This document shows positions 31,363-39,581 of a stretch of DNA of 64,000 bases, piece by piece; the first letter of the stretch is position 1; each line of letters begins with the position of its first letter. The stretch comes from Pseudoroseicyclus tamaricis. Lineage in GTDB: Bacteria; Pseudomonadota; Alphaproteobacteria; Rhodobacterales; Rhodobacteraceae. The notes beneath the pieces are model-generated. The model ran no database searches and was not told the DNA's origin. It was given only the letters and a program-made list of their open reading frames with translations. The translations under genes and the position numbers were made by a program. Where the stretch lies: the NCBI RefSeq assembly GCF_012070395.1, contig NZ_JAAFYS010000001.1:1032001-1096000 (forward strand), given 5' to 3'.

Positions 31363-32057
31363 TGACCGAGATTTCTGCCGCGCTGGCCGAGGTGCTGGCC
31401 CGCGTCGACACGCCCACGATCTGCAACGCCATCGAGGTCTCCGAGGGCGGGCGCGGCTTCGCGCGCTTCACGCGGGTCACGCCCGTCTCCGCCAACGCGG
31501 AGCGGTCCTTCTTCGGGGTCGCCCGCACCGCGCGCATCCGCGCCTCCGCCCCGCCGGAGGAGGACGCCGCCACCATCCGCGCCCGGCGGATGGAGTATTA
31601 CCGCATGATGGCCGCCGGCCCGTTCCCCGCAGTCGCCGTGGTGGAGGACATGGACGAGGTGCCCGTCGGCGCCTTCTGGGGCGAGATCAACGCCAGCGTG
31701 CACAAGGGCTTCGGCCTCGCCGGCACGCTCACCAACGGGCTGATGCGCGACCTCGGTGACCTGCCGGACTACCCGATCCTCGCGGGCGGGCTGGGGCCGA
31801 GCCACGCCTTCGTCCACGTCACCGAGCTGGATGTGCCCGTCCGGGTGCTGGGGCTGGAGGTGGCGCCGGGGGACCTGATCCACGCCGATCGTCACGGGGC
31901 GCTGGTGGTACCCGAGGCGGTGGTGCCGAAGCTGACAGGGGCGGTGGAGACGCTGCTCGCCTCCGAACGGCTGGTGCTGGAGCCGGCGCGGCGCGAGGGC
32001 TTCGACTTCGCCGCCTTCGAAGAGGCCTGGGCGGCGTTCGAGGCGGCGCGGGTCTGA
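31362..32057 (+). CDS. RraA-like protein (HMG/CHA aldolase fold)
   Basis: The 231-residue protein has the RraA/HMG aldolase fold. A segment GFGLAGTLTNGLMRDLGDL contains the Arg-Asp pair corresponding to the substrate- and metal-binding residues, followed by GGLGPSHAFVHV and the PGDLIHADRHG segment typical of the family. Some members cleave 4-hydroxy-4-methyl-2-oxoglutarate-type compounds, others have unknown roles. ATG 31362 overlaps the hydrolase stop by one base. It ends the island operon; a GC hairpin follows. A second, distinct aldolase-type RraA homologue is at 41161. Confidence 0.82.
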   Translation: MTEISAALAEVLARVDTPTICNAIEVSEGGRGFARFTRVTPVSANAERSFFGVARTARIRASAPPEEDAATIRARRMEYYRMMAAGPFPAVAVVEDMDEVPVGAFWGEINASVHKGFGLAGTLTNGLMRDLGDLPDYPILAGGLGPSHAFVHVTELDVPVRVLGLEVAPGDLIHADRHGALVVPEAVVPKLTGAVETLLASERLVLEPARREGFDFAAFEEAWAAFEAARV

Positions 32058-32060
32058 TCC

Positions 32061-32080
32061 GGCGGGGGGCTGCCCCCGCC
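32061..32080. terminator. GC hairpin between convergent RraA-like and exoD genes
   Basis: GGCGGGGGG-CT-GCCCCCGCC forms a very stable stem right after the RraA-like stop and 8 bases from the exoD stop. It lacks a U-run and could serve in both directions. Confidence 0.55.
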
Positions 32081-32087
32081 GCATTCC

Positions 32088-32699
32088 TCAGGCGAGGAAG
32101 TTGTAGATCGTGTAGCCGGCGATGCCGATGATGAAGATCGCGATCAGCGAGAAGAGCCCGTCGCGCACAAGCAGGCCGAGCGAGAAGAACACCACGGCGG
32201 CGCCCATGATGGACGAGCTGAAGGGCACGAATTCCAGCGGCGGCATCACCGCGCCGCAGAGCAGGCAGGCGCCGACCGTCACCCACTCGAAGGGCTTGGC
32301 GACGAAGACCGACAGGCGCGGCTTCGAGATCCGGTCCATGAACTGCGCCGGCTTGCGCATCCAGCTGACGGCGCCGGTAAGCCTCTTGGACGGCACCTCG
32401 CGGCGCATGATCCAGCCGGGCAGCCACAGGTGCTTGCGGTGAAGCAGCATCTGCGCCGTCACCAGCACGATGAGGATGCCGCAGGTCGAGGAGAAGAGCG
32501 GGATGCCGGAGAGAGGCGTCACCACGGCGAGAGCGGGCGCGAAGAGGAGGGGGACGAAGGAGGCATCGCCGAGTGCCTCGACCACGTCGCCGAGCGCCGT
32601 CTCGTCCTGCCCGTCGGCGGCGCTCTCCATCCGGTCGAGGATCTCGTCGACGCTGCGCGCGTCGCCCTGATCGCCTTGCGCGTTGGCGCTGTCCGTCAT
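32088..32699 (-). CDS. ExoD-like membrane protein
   Basis: The 203-residue product belongs to the ExoD family, first linked to exopolysaccharide production in rhizobia but of unclear biochemical role. A hydrophilic N-terminus with VDEILDRMES is followed by ALGDASFVPLLFAPALAVVTPLSGIP, the family's conserved stretch, and about four hydrophobic helices. ATG 32699 overlaps the stop of a 58-residue frame (ATGA). It is the last gene on the oxidase strand; a functional link to the oxidase is not evident. Confidence 0.85.
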   Translation of the reverse strand: MTDSANAQGDQGDARSVDEILDRMESAADGQDETALGDVVEALGDASFVPLLFAPALAVVTPLSGIPLFSSTCGILIVLVTAQMLLHRKHLWLPGWIMRREVPSKRLTGAVSWMRKPAQFMDRISKPRLSVFVAKPFEWVTVGACLLCGAVMPPLEFVPFSSSIMGAAVVFFSLGLLVRDGLFSLIAIFIIGIAGYTIYNFLA

Positions 32700-32872
32700 C
32701 GGGCGTCGCGGCTGATCGGGGGGAGGGCAGAGTAGAAGGCGGTGAGGGTTTCGATCTCGCCATCGGTGAGTTCGCCGGTGGCGTCCTCGGAGATGGAGCG
32801 GAGTTCGGAGACGATGACGTCGGCGTCCTGCCCGGCGAGGGCTGCGGCGTCCGGATGGTCTGGGCGGCTCAT
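32696..32872 (-). CDS. 58-residue haem-less cytochrome c tail
   Basis: This frame from ATG 32872 ends inside the exoD start (ATGA). It encodes the last third of a class I cytochrome c: LAGQDADVIVSEL, then LTDGEIETLTAFYSALPP. The tri-haem cytochrome at 32994 ends in a similar way (LAGQDEAFLVTQL, LDDAEIEALAAWYAALPP). No CxxCH and no obvious axial Met is present, so it cannot bind haem by itself. It may be a partial duplication kept because it carries the exoD translation, or a decayed gene. A purine-rich AAAGGAAAA lies upstream. Confidence 0.5.
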   Translation of the reverse strand: MSRPDHPDAAALAGQDADVIVSELRSISEDATGELTDGEIETLTAFYSALPPISRDAR

Positions 32873-32993
32873 GTCGCGGTTTTCCTTTCGGCTGTCGCCG
32901 GGTCAACGGGTGAGTGGCGAAAAGGATGCCGCAAAGGGAGAGATTTCTGCGTGTGTGCGCAGGTATCTGCTCATTTGGAGGGCGGGGGGGAGG

Positions 32994-34034
32994 CTACTCC
33001 GCCTCCGGCCCCTTGGCGGGGGGGAGGGCCGCGTACCATGCGGCGAGAGCCTCGATCTCGGCGTCGTCCAGATCCTCCGCCGCCTGCGTCATCAGCTCCG
33101 AGCCGCCACGCTCGCCGGAGCGCCAGAGGCGCAGCTGCGTGACGAGGAAGGCCTCGTCCTGCCCGGCCAGGGCGGGGAAGTCGCCGCGCGCCTCGCTCGC
33201 GCCCGGCCCGTGGCAGGCGGTGCAGGCGGGCACGTCTCCGGTGCCGCGCGCGGCGAGCTGCGCGCCGGCCTCGGGCGGGGCGGAGGCGGGGCCCGTGGGC
33301 TCCATCGCGGCATAGAAGGCGGCCAGCTCCTCCAGCTGCGCCGGCGAAAAGCGCGAGGCCGCCTGCTGCATGATGCCGCTCTGGCGGATGCCGTCCCGGT
33401 ATTCGGAGAGCGTGTGCAGCAGGAAGGGCGCCTCGTGGATGTCGAGCCGCGGCACGCCGCTGTCGATGAGCGCGTGGCAGCCGGAGCAATAGGCGGCGCC
33501 GGGCGGGCTGCCCTCGGGGGCCTCGCCGGGCGCCGTCAGCGCCTGCTGCTCCTCCACCGTCAGCCCCTCCTTGATGGCGGCGAGGTAAGCGACGACGGGC
33601 CAGACCTCCTCCTCCCGGGTGACAGCGGGCCAGGCGGGCATGCCGCTCATCTTGACGCCGTTGTAGACGATCCAGTGCAGCTCGTTGGGCTGCCACTCCG
33701 CCACCGCCTCCTCGATGCGGGGCGGCTCGGGAACCATGGATCTGATGGTCGCCGTGCGCGCCTCTCCGGGGACGGAGTGGCAGGGGGCGCAGGCGGTGGC
33801 ATAGTGGCGGGCGCCAAGCGCGACGAGATCGGGCGAGAAGAGGTCGGGCACTTCGTCCGGGGGCATGGCGCGCAGCTCGACTGCGTTCCGGAAGGTCGTG
33901 TGCAGCACCCAGGCGACGCCGGGCAGGTGCCCGGACTGGGCCGAGACGTTGTAGAGGCCGAGGAAGACCACGGCAGCGCCGCCGGCGAGGCCGAGCCCGG
34001 CGAGGGCGGCGAGCGTGAGGAGAACCTTTCTCAT
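32994..34034 (-). CDS. Membrane-anchored tri-haem cytochrome c
   Basis: The 346-residue protein starts with an uncleaved signal-anchor helix (residues 1-30) and carries three c-type haem sites, CAPCH, CSGCH and CTACH, in three successive cytochrome domains. It probably passes electrons to the caa3-type oxidase encoded upstream in the same operon. Two domains have the GQDEAFL and GMPAWP type loops of cytochrome c4/c553-like proteins. The ATG at 34034 overlaps the ctaG stop by 4 bases. Location would be the periplasmic face of the inner membrane. Confidence 0.87.
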   Translation of the reverse strand: MRKVLLTLAALAGLGLAGGAAVVFLGLYNVSAQSGHLPGVAWVLHTTFRNAVELRAMPPDEVPDLFSPDLVALGARHYATACAPCHSVPGEARTATIRSMVPEPPRIEEAVAEWQPNELHWIVYNGVKMSGMPAWPAVTREEEVWPVVAYLAAIKEGLTVEEQQALTAPGEAPEGSPPGAAYCSGCHALIDSGVPRLDIHEAPFLLHTLSEYRDGIRQSGIMQQAASRFSPAQLEELAAFYAAMEPTGPASAPPEAGAQLAARGTGDVPACTACHGPGASEARGDFPALAGQDEAFLVTQLRLWRSGERGGSELMTQAAEDLDDAEIEALAAWYAALPPAKGPEAE

Positions 34035-34690
34035 GGCGTACTCCCGCCCTGCAGTGCCCGCGCCGTCAGCCAGAGCCCGGCGACGAGGTAGACCGGCGTG
34101 CCGATGGCGAGCATCATCATCCCCCCGAGCTGCTGGCCCGAGAGGTCGGGCAGCGTCCCGCAGAAAGCGAAGTAGAGATCCCGCGGCGCGAGGGTGAGGA
34201 GCGCGCCGAGCAGGGTCATGTGCATCGAGGTGAGCAGCAGGCCCCCGGCGCCGGCGAGCGGCTGCGCGGCGCGCAGGCAGCCGGACCAGACGAAGAGCCC
34301 GACGAGCAGGAACGTCCCCTGCTCGAGGAGGAGCGCCCATGGCTCCAGCCGGGCGAGGCCATGGAGGCGCGGCGTGTGCCAGCCCCAGACGGCGAGGAAC
34401 TCCAGCACCGCGGCGAGCAGCGGGTTGATGGCGAGGAGGCCCGCGAGGCGCGGCAGGCCGAGGACGAGGAGGGGCGCGGCGAGCGCGACCAGCCCCATGT
34501 GGCGGAGCATGAAGGCGGGGAAATCCGCCATCCACCGCTCCAGCGGCAGCCCCCAGAGCGCGGCGAGGAGGGCGAGGCCGGCGGCGAGGAGGGCGGGCCG
34601 GGCAGGGGGCGCGGCCCCCTCGGCCTGCGGCCTCACCCCCGAGGTATTTGCGGCCAGGTGAAGCACGGGGCGGACGTCTGACCGGGTCAT
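34031..34690 (-). CDS. ctaG: Cytochrome c oxidase assembly factor CtaG (caa3 type)
   Basis: This 219-residue membrane protein belongs to the caa3-type CtaG family, distinct from the Cox11-type copper chaperone. About six hydrophobic helices are seen, with RHMGLVALAAPLLVLG, WHTPRLH, SMHMTLLGALL and DLSGQQLGGMMML segments that carry the family's conserved His, Met and Trp. The first 25 residues (HLAANTSGVRPQAEGA and around) are encoded by an extragenic repeat and look foreign, see 34609. ATG 34690 overlaps the previous gene's stop (ATGA). It is required for oxidase assembly in known systems. Confidence 0.83.
   Translation of the reverse strand: MTRSDVRPVLHLAANTSGVRPQAEGAAPPARPALLAAGLALLAALWGLPLERWMADFPAFMLRHMGLVALAAPLLVLGLPRLAGLLAINPLLAAVLEFLAVWGWHTPRLHGLARLEPWALLLEQGTFLLVGLFVWSGCLRAAQPLAGAGGLLLTSMHMTLLGALLTLAPRDLYFAFCGTLPDLSGQQLGGMMMLAIGTPVYLVAGLWLTARALQGGSTP
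34609..34664 (+). repeat. Extragenic repeat unit inside the ctaG reading frame
   Basis: The plus-strand text GGGCGCGGCCCCCTCGGCCT, GCGGCCTCACCCCCGAGGTA, TTTGCGGCCAGGTGAAGC matches the repeat found between genes at 25990-26030 (there inverted). Here it lies at codons 9-27 of ctaG and is read without a stop as HLAANTSGVRPQAEGAAP. It resembles palindromic elements of the Rickettsia type that insert in frame. Confidence 0.7.
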
Positions 34691-35082
34691 CGGCAGCCCT
34701 CGATGATGATCAGCGGCATGGAGACGTAAATGACGCCGATGGCGGAGATGATCGCGAGCAGGAAGGCGGCGTGGCCGAGGAACTCGTGCCGGTCCTCCGC
34801 CTCTCCCTCGGGGTTGGTGAAGTCGCCGGTGTCGCGCACGTTCCACTGCCGGAAGGCGCGCCAGCCGAGCCAGGCGATGGCGGCGAGGGCGACGGCGGAG
34901 ATGGCCAGCAGGCTGACGCGCATCACCGCCGGGTCGCCGCCGAACTTCACGCAGACGAGGCTCACCCAAGCGTAGCAGACGACGAAGTGGATCGCCCAGA
35001 TCGCGGGGGCGAAGGCGATGCGCCAGAGGCTCTCCGACTCCTCGCGGAACTCGTGCTTCTCTGCGTCTTTGCCGTCGGTCAT
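34687..35082 (-). CDS. Small oxidase-associated membrane protein
   Basis: The 131-residue protein has three hydrophobic helices (about 25-47, 55-75, 105-125) and an N-terminal charged tail. I recognise no named family with certainty; small membrane proteins of this size are usual between subunit I/III and ctaG in caa3 operons of alphaproteobacteria. It overlaps both neighbours by 4 bases, so expression is linked to the oxidase. It may be an additional subunit or an assembly factor. Confidence 0.78.
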   Translation of the reverse strand: MTDGKDAEKHEFREESESLWRIAFAPAIWAIHFVVCYAWVSLVCVKFGGDPAVMRVSLLAISAVALAAIAWLGWRAFRQWNVRDTGDFTNPEGEAEDRHEFLGHAAFLLAIISAIGVIYVSMPLIIIEGCR

Positions 35083-37664
35083 GTCAGCATCAGGGGAACG
35101 AGGCCGAGGGTGGCCGCGGCGATCAGCGCCGCGAGGGCGTGGAAATGCCAGTAGAGCGTCACGTTGCGCAGGTCCGCGTCATAGCGCGGGGTCAGCTTGC
35201 CGAAGGTGGAGCCGGCGAGGCAATAGAGCTGCATCAGCGCGCCGAGGGCCGAGTGCACCCCCATCCAGATGGTGATCGCCGAGAGGATGGCCGGGTAGGC
35301 ATGGGTCTTGGGCGACAGATCCGTCACCGAGAGCGTCATGAAGCTGGCGGCGGCAAGGCTGAGGAGGGCGCCGCCCCCGAGCAGCGCCCGCGCGAGGCCC
35401 GGCCGGCCGTGGGTGTTGACCTCGCGCGCACCGAAGGTCGCCCCCCAGGCCAGCGCCACGCAGATTCCGGCGAGGGCGACGAGCATGAGCTCGGGGTGGG
35501 CGGAGCCGGCTGGCGGGAAGTCGGGGTGCGCCGTCCAGTAGTAGAAGACGGAGAAGATGAGGGAGGCGAAGGCGGTGGAATCGGCCAGCATCGTGATCCA
35601 CATCGCCCACCAGCCGGCGCTTCTGGAGCCGGAGGCATAGGTCGGCAGCCGGAGGCCGAGGCCGACATCGGCCATGTGCGTCTTCGGTGGGCGGGCGGTG
35701 TCTCTCCAGAGCCAGGTGATGATGGTGCAGATCGCCAGCACCCCGCAGATTCCCGCCGGCCAGTACATGTGGAAGGTGGGGAAGATGAACGCCCCGCCGG
35801 TGAAGGCGGCGGCGACGAGGGTGATCCATGTCGGCCCGGTGATGGGCTGGATGTAGAGCGGCCGCGCGTCGATCACCGAGGTGACGATGGTCTCCCGCGT
35901 CTCCTCGGCGGAATCGCCGAGGTAGTAGCGCCCGGCATCCATCCGCTCGACCAGGTTGGGATCGTCCCAGAGCGGGTAGCGGGAGGTGATGTAGGGGATG
36001 GAGCGCACGCCCCAGTTCGCCTCCGGCACGTCATGCGTCCATTCCAGCGTCCCGCCGCCCCATGGGTTGCGCGGCGTCAGCGCCGAGCGGCGGCCGTGGG
36101 TGAGCAGGTCGAACATGAAGATGGCGAAGCCGGCGGCGATGACGAAGGCGCCGCAGGTGGAGACGAGGTTCCAGATGTCCCACCCCAGTCCGCCGGGATA
36201 GGTGAAGACCCTGCGGGGCATGCCGAGGAGGCCGGAGAGGTGCATCGGCAGGAAGGTGATGTTGAAGCCCGAGAAAATCAGCCAGAAGGACCAGCGCCCC
36301 AGCCGCTTGCTCATCAGCTTCTTCGAGATGAGCGGCATGTAGTAGTAGACCCCGGCGATGATGGGGAAGACCATGCCGCCGAAGAGCGTGTAGTGCAGGT
36401 GGGCGACGACGAAGTAGGTGTCGTGCGCCTGAAAGTCGAAGGGCGCGATGGCCAGCATCACCCCGGTCAGCCCGCCTGCGGTGAAGATGGCCAGCCCGCC
36501 CGCGATCCACAGCATCGGCAGGTTCAGCTTCACCCGGCCCACCATCAGCGTCGCCACGAAGGCGAAGAGCTGGATGCCGGTGGGGATCACCACCGCCTCC
36601 GACGCCGCCGAGAAGAAGCCGAGCGAGATGTTCGGCAGCCCCGTGGTGAACATGTGGTGGACCCATAGCCCGAAGCTGATGAATCCGGTGCCCACGGCGG
36701 AGAGCACGATCCAGCTGTAGCCGACGATGGGGCGCTGGGCGACGGTCGGCACGATCATCGCCGCGATGGCGATGGAGGGCAGGAAGATGATGTAGACCTC
36801 CGGGTGCCCGAAGATCCAGAAGAGGTGCTGCCAGAGGAGCGGATCGCCCCCGCGCGTGGGGTCGAAGAACGGCCAGTCGAAGCTGCGCTCCAGCTCGAAG
36901 AGCAGGTCCCCCGCGATGAGGGGCGGGAAGGCGAAGAGGATCATGCCGCCGACGACGAGGACGTACCACGCGTAGAGCGGCATGATGTTCACCCGCATCC
37001 CCGGCGGGCGGCATTTCAGGGCGCCGACGATCAGCTCCACCGCCGCGGCGATGGAGGCGACCTCGATGAAGGAGAGGCCGAGCAGCCAGATGTCGGAGCC
37101 GGGGCCCGGATCCTCCGTCGCCAGCGGCGGGTACATGAACCAGCCGGCCTTGGGGGCGACGTTGAAGAAGATCGAGCCGATCACGAAGATGCCGCCGATC
37201 AGGAAGCACCAGTAGCCGAAGGCGGAGAGGCGCGGGAAGGGCATGTCCCGCGCGCCAACGAGGCTCGGCAGGATGAGGATCGAGACCGACTCGAAGATCG
37301 GCACGGCGAACAGGAACATCATCGCCGAGCCATGCATCGTGAAGAGCTGATTGAAGAGGTCGGCGGAGACGAGATCGTTCTGCGGCACGGCCAGCTGCAG
37401 TCGGATGAGCAGCGCCATCAGGCCAGCCAGCAGCATGAAGCAGAAGGCGGTGAGCGTGTACCAGACGCCGACCTCGGTGTTGTTCACCGAACTCCAGTAG
37501 CGCCAGCCCGTCGGCGTCGCCCAGGCGCGGCTCAGCCGCTCGGCCTGCGCCCTGGAGAGCTCCGGATCCATCGGCTCGGCGATCATCTCCGCCGTCGGGG
37601 GATAAATGCCTTCGAGCTCCGGGTCGGCGCTGCTGGGGCCGTCAAAGCGGGAGGTGTCGCTCAT
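35079..37664 (-). CDS. ctaD: Cytochrome c oxidase subunits I and III fused
   Basis: The 861-residue protein joins subunit I and a subunit III-like domain. Haem and copper ligands are in TMHGSAMMF, GHPEVY (with the His-Tyr pair and the Glu of the D channel), HHMF and VAHLHYTLFGG. The HPEVY glutamate marks an A1-type haem-copper oxidase. From about residue 610 a second set of helices (WWAMWITMLADSTAF, HFHALAAL at the end) has subunit III character. Such fusions are known in caa3 enzymes. It follows coxB with a 4-base overlap. The complex reduces O2 to water and pumps protons. Confidence 0.93.
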   Translation of the reverse strand: MSDTSRFDGPSSADPELEGIYPPTAEMIAEPMDPELSRAQAERLSRAWATPTGWRYWSSVNNTEVGVWYTLTAFCFMLLAGLMALLIRLQLAVPQNDLVSADLFNQLFTMHGSAMMFLFAVPIFESVSILILPSLVGARDMPFPRLSAFGYWCFLIGGIFVIGSIFFNVAPKAGWFMYPPLATEDPGPGSDIWLLGLSFIEVASIAAAVELIVGALKCRPPGMRVNIMPLYAWYVLVVGGMILFAFPPLIAGDLLFELERSFDWPFFDPTRGGDPLLWQHLFWIFGHPEVYIIFLPSIAIAAMIVPTVAQRPIVGYSWIVLSAVGTGFISFGLWVHHMFTTGLPNISLGFFSAASEAVVIPTGIQLFAFVATLMVGRVKLNLPMLWIAGGLAIFTAGGLTGVMLAIAPFDFQAHDTYFVVAHLHYTLFGGMVFPIIAGVYYYMPLISKKLMSKRLGRWSFWLIFSGFNITFLPMHLSGLLGMPRRVFTYPGGLGWDIWNLVSTCGAFVIAAGFAIFMFDLLTHGRRSALTPRNPWGGGTLEWTHDVPEANWGVRSIPYITSRYPLWDDPNLVERMDAGRYYLGDSAEETRETIVTSVIDARPLYIQPITGPTWITLVAAAFTGGAFIFPTFHMYWPAGICGVLAICTIITWLWRDTARPPKTHMADVGLGLRLPTYASGSRSAGWWAMWITMLADSTAFASLIFSVFYYWTAHPDFPPAGSAHPELMLVALAGICVALAWGATFGAREVNTHGRPGLARALLGGGALLSLAAASFMTLSVTDLSPKTHAYPAILSAITIWMGVHSALGALMQLYCLAGSTFGKLTPRYDADLRNVTLYWHFHALAALIAAATLGLVPLMLT

Positions 37665-38659
37665 TGGAGCCCCTTCAGGTAGGCGGCGAGGGCGGTCAGC
37701 TCCTCTTGCGGGAGATGGTCGAAGGGCGGCATCTCGACGCCCGGCTTCAGATCGTCTGTATGGGCGATCCAGGTGCTGAAATCCTCCAGCCTCGCGCCGA
37801 GCCGCCCGGCGCCGAGCGAGTGGCGCGAGCCGACATGGGTGAGGTCGGGCCCCACCTGTCCCTGGAACTCGGTGCCGCGGATCTCATGGCAGCCGCCGCA
37901 GCCCTCGCGGGCGAAGATCTGCCGGCCGATCGCCTCCGCCCCGCCATCCGGCGGGCCGGCGGGGGCGGCCTCGGCGGCGAGCCAGGCGTCGAAGGCGTCC
38001 GGCTCCATCGCCTCCACTTCGAAGGCCATCCAGGCGTGGGAGGCGCCGCAGAACTCGGCGCACTGGCCCCGGTAGATGCCCGCCTCGTCGGCCCGCAGCG
38101 ACAGGTTGGTCTGCCGGCCGGGGAACATGTCCATCTTGCCGCCGAGGCTGGGGATCCAGAAGGAATGGATGACGCGGTGCGAGTCGAGCACGAAGCTCAC
38201 CCGCTCGCCCACCGGCATGCGAATCTCGTTGGCGGAGATGACGTCGCCCTCCGGCGTCTCGTAGGCGACGCGCCACCACCATTGCTCCCCCTGCACGCGG
38301 ATCACCAGCCCGTCGCCCGGCTGGTCGTGATCGGGCAGGATCGACAGGCCCCAGGCGAGGAGGGCGCCGATCAGCACGAGCGGCATCAGGATGCCGCCGC
38401 CGATGACGAGGCCGTTGGCGAGCTTGCGGCTCATCCGCCGGGGAGAGACGCGGGTGACGTAAAAGAAGAGCCCGTTGAGGCAGAGCCAGAGGATCGCCGC
38501 CGCCGTCACCATGACGGTGAACATCAGCGCCAGCGTCTCCGCATCCTCGCCGGCCGGGTCGAGGGCGGACTGGCGGCCGGAGCAGGCGGCGAGAAGCAAA
38601 AGGGCGCACGAGGCGCCCGCGCGCGTGCCTGCCTTGCTCTTCCACCGCCTCGCCGTCAC
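37661..38659 (-). CDS. ctaC: Cytochrome c oxidase subunit II with fused cytochrome c domain
   Basis: The 332-residue lipoprotein begins at GTG 38659 and has a lipobox LLLLAACSG near residue 25. Two membrane helices are followed by the cupredoxin domain, with CuA ligands in HSFW and GQCAEFCGASHAWM. The C-terminal 100 residues are a class I cytochrome c with CGGCH and the Met loop VEMPPFDHL. This makes the enzyme caa3 type, taking electrons through its own haem c. The GTG is chosen for a GGGGGAC upstream and the complete signal. It is the first gene of the oxidase operon. Confidence 0.92.
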   Translation of the reverse strand: MTARRWKSKAGTRAGASCALLLLAACSGRQSALDPAGEDAETLALMFTVMVTAAAILWLCLNGLFFYVTRVSPRRMSRKLANGLVIGGGILMPLVLIGALLAWGLSILPDHDQPGDGLVIRVQGEQWWWRVAYETPEGDVISANEIRMPVGERVSFVLDSHRVIHSFWIPSLGGKMDMFPGRQTNLSLRADEAGIYRGQCAEFCGASHAWMAFEVEAMEPDAFDAWLAAEAAPAGPPDGGAEAIGRQIFAREGCGGCHEIRGTEFQGQVGPDLTHVGSRHSLGAGRLGARLEDFSTWIAHTDDLKPGVEMPPFDHLPQEELTALAAYLKGLQ

Positions 38660-38824
38660 GCGTCCCCCAGTCTCTTGCCGTCCAGAACAAGCAGAGGTGC
38701 CGAAGGTTCCGGCTGCTGCTGCTCCTGCCCCCGAGCATTCCTCCCAGCGCGCCGAATGGCAAATGAAATGGACAGCTTGCGCGGCGCCGTGAGATAGACG
38801 GGGGCAAACATCGGGGAGGAACCC

Positions 38825-39553
38825 ATGGCCAAGTCTGCTCTCGTCATCTCGGCCCATGCCGCGGATTTCGTCTGGCGCTGCGGCGGCGCCATCGCGCTGC
38901 ATGCCGAGAAGGGGATCGAGGTGACCGTCCTCTGCCTCTCCTTCGGGGAGCGGGGCGAGAGCGCCAAGCTGTGGAAGCAGGAGGGGATGACGCTGGAGCG
39001 CGTCAAGGAGGCCCGCCATGCCGAGGCCTCCCGCGCCGCCGAGGCGCTGGGCGTGCACGAGCTGGTCTGCCTCGACCTCGGCGACTATCCGCTGGAGTTC
39101 AGCCGCGAGAACAAGATGAAGATCGTCGACGTGATCCGGAAGGTTCAGCCGTCCTTCATGCTCTCCCACAGCCAGTACGATCCCTACAACACCGACCACA
39201 TGAACACGACGAACGCCGTGCTCGAGTGCCGGATGATCGCGCAGGCCTGGGGCCATGAGCCCGGGCAGAAGGTCCTCGGCGCGCCGCAGCTCTACCTCTT
39301 CGAGCCGCATCAGACCGAGCAGATGGGATGGACGCCCGATACCTTCCTCGACATCACGCCGGTCTGGGACAGGAAGCGCGCCGCCATCGAGTGCATGGAG
39401 GGGCAGGAGCACCTCTGGGATTACTACACCCGGGTGGCGGAGAACCGGGCCAACCACTTCAAGCGCAACTCCGGCGGCCAGTCCGGCGGGCGCGATTGCC
39501 GCTACGCCGAAGGGTTCCAGTCGGTCTTTCCGCGGACGGTGGATGAGTTATAA
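38825..39553 (+). CDS. galB: 4-oxalomesaconate hydratase, PIG-L family
   Basis: The 242-residue PIG-L/LmbE-fold zinc hydrolase-like protein most resembles GalB, which hydrates 4-oxalomesaconate to 4-carboxy-4-hydroxy-2-oxoadipate. The usual AHPDD is replaced by SAHAADFVWRCGG (residues 9-21), as in GalB-type proteins; the second motif SHSQYDPYNTDH provides the further His ligands. ATG 38825 has GGAGG upstream. The galC- and galD-type genes downstream support the pathway assignment. It is divergent from the oxidase operon. Confidence 0.85.
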   Translation: MAKSALVISAHAADFVWRCGGAIALHAEKGIEVTVLCLSFGERGESAKLWKQEGMTLERVKEARHAEASRAAEALGVHELVCLDLGDYPLEFSRENKMKIVDVIRKVQPSFMLSHSQYDPYNTDHMNTTNAVLECRMIAQAWGHEPGQKVLGAPQLYLFEPHQTEQMGWTPDTFLDITPVWDRKRAAIECMEGQEHLWDYYTRVAENRANHFKRNSGGQSGGRDCRYAEGFQSVFPRTVDEL

Positions 39554-39581
39554 GGCCAGCCCTCTGACTTATAAGGGCAAT

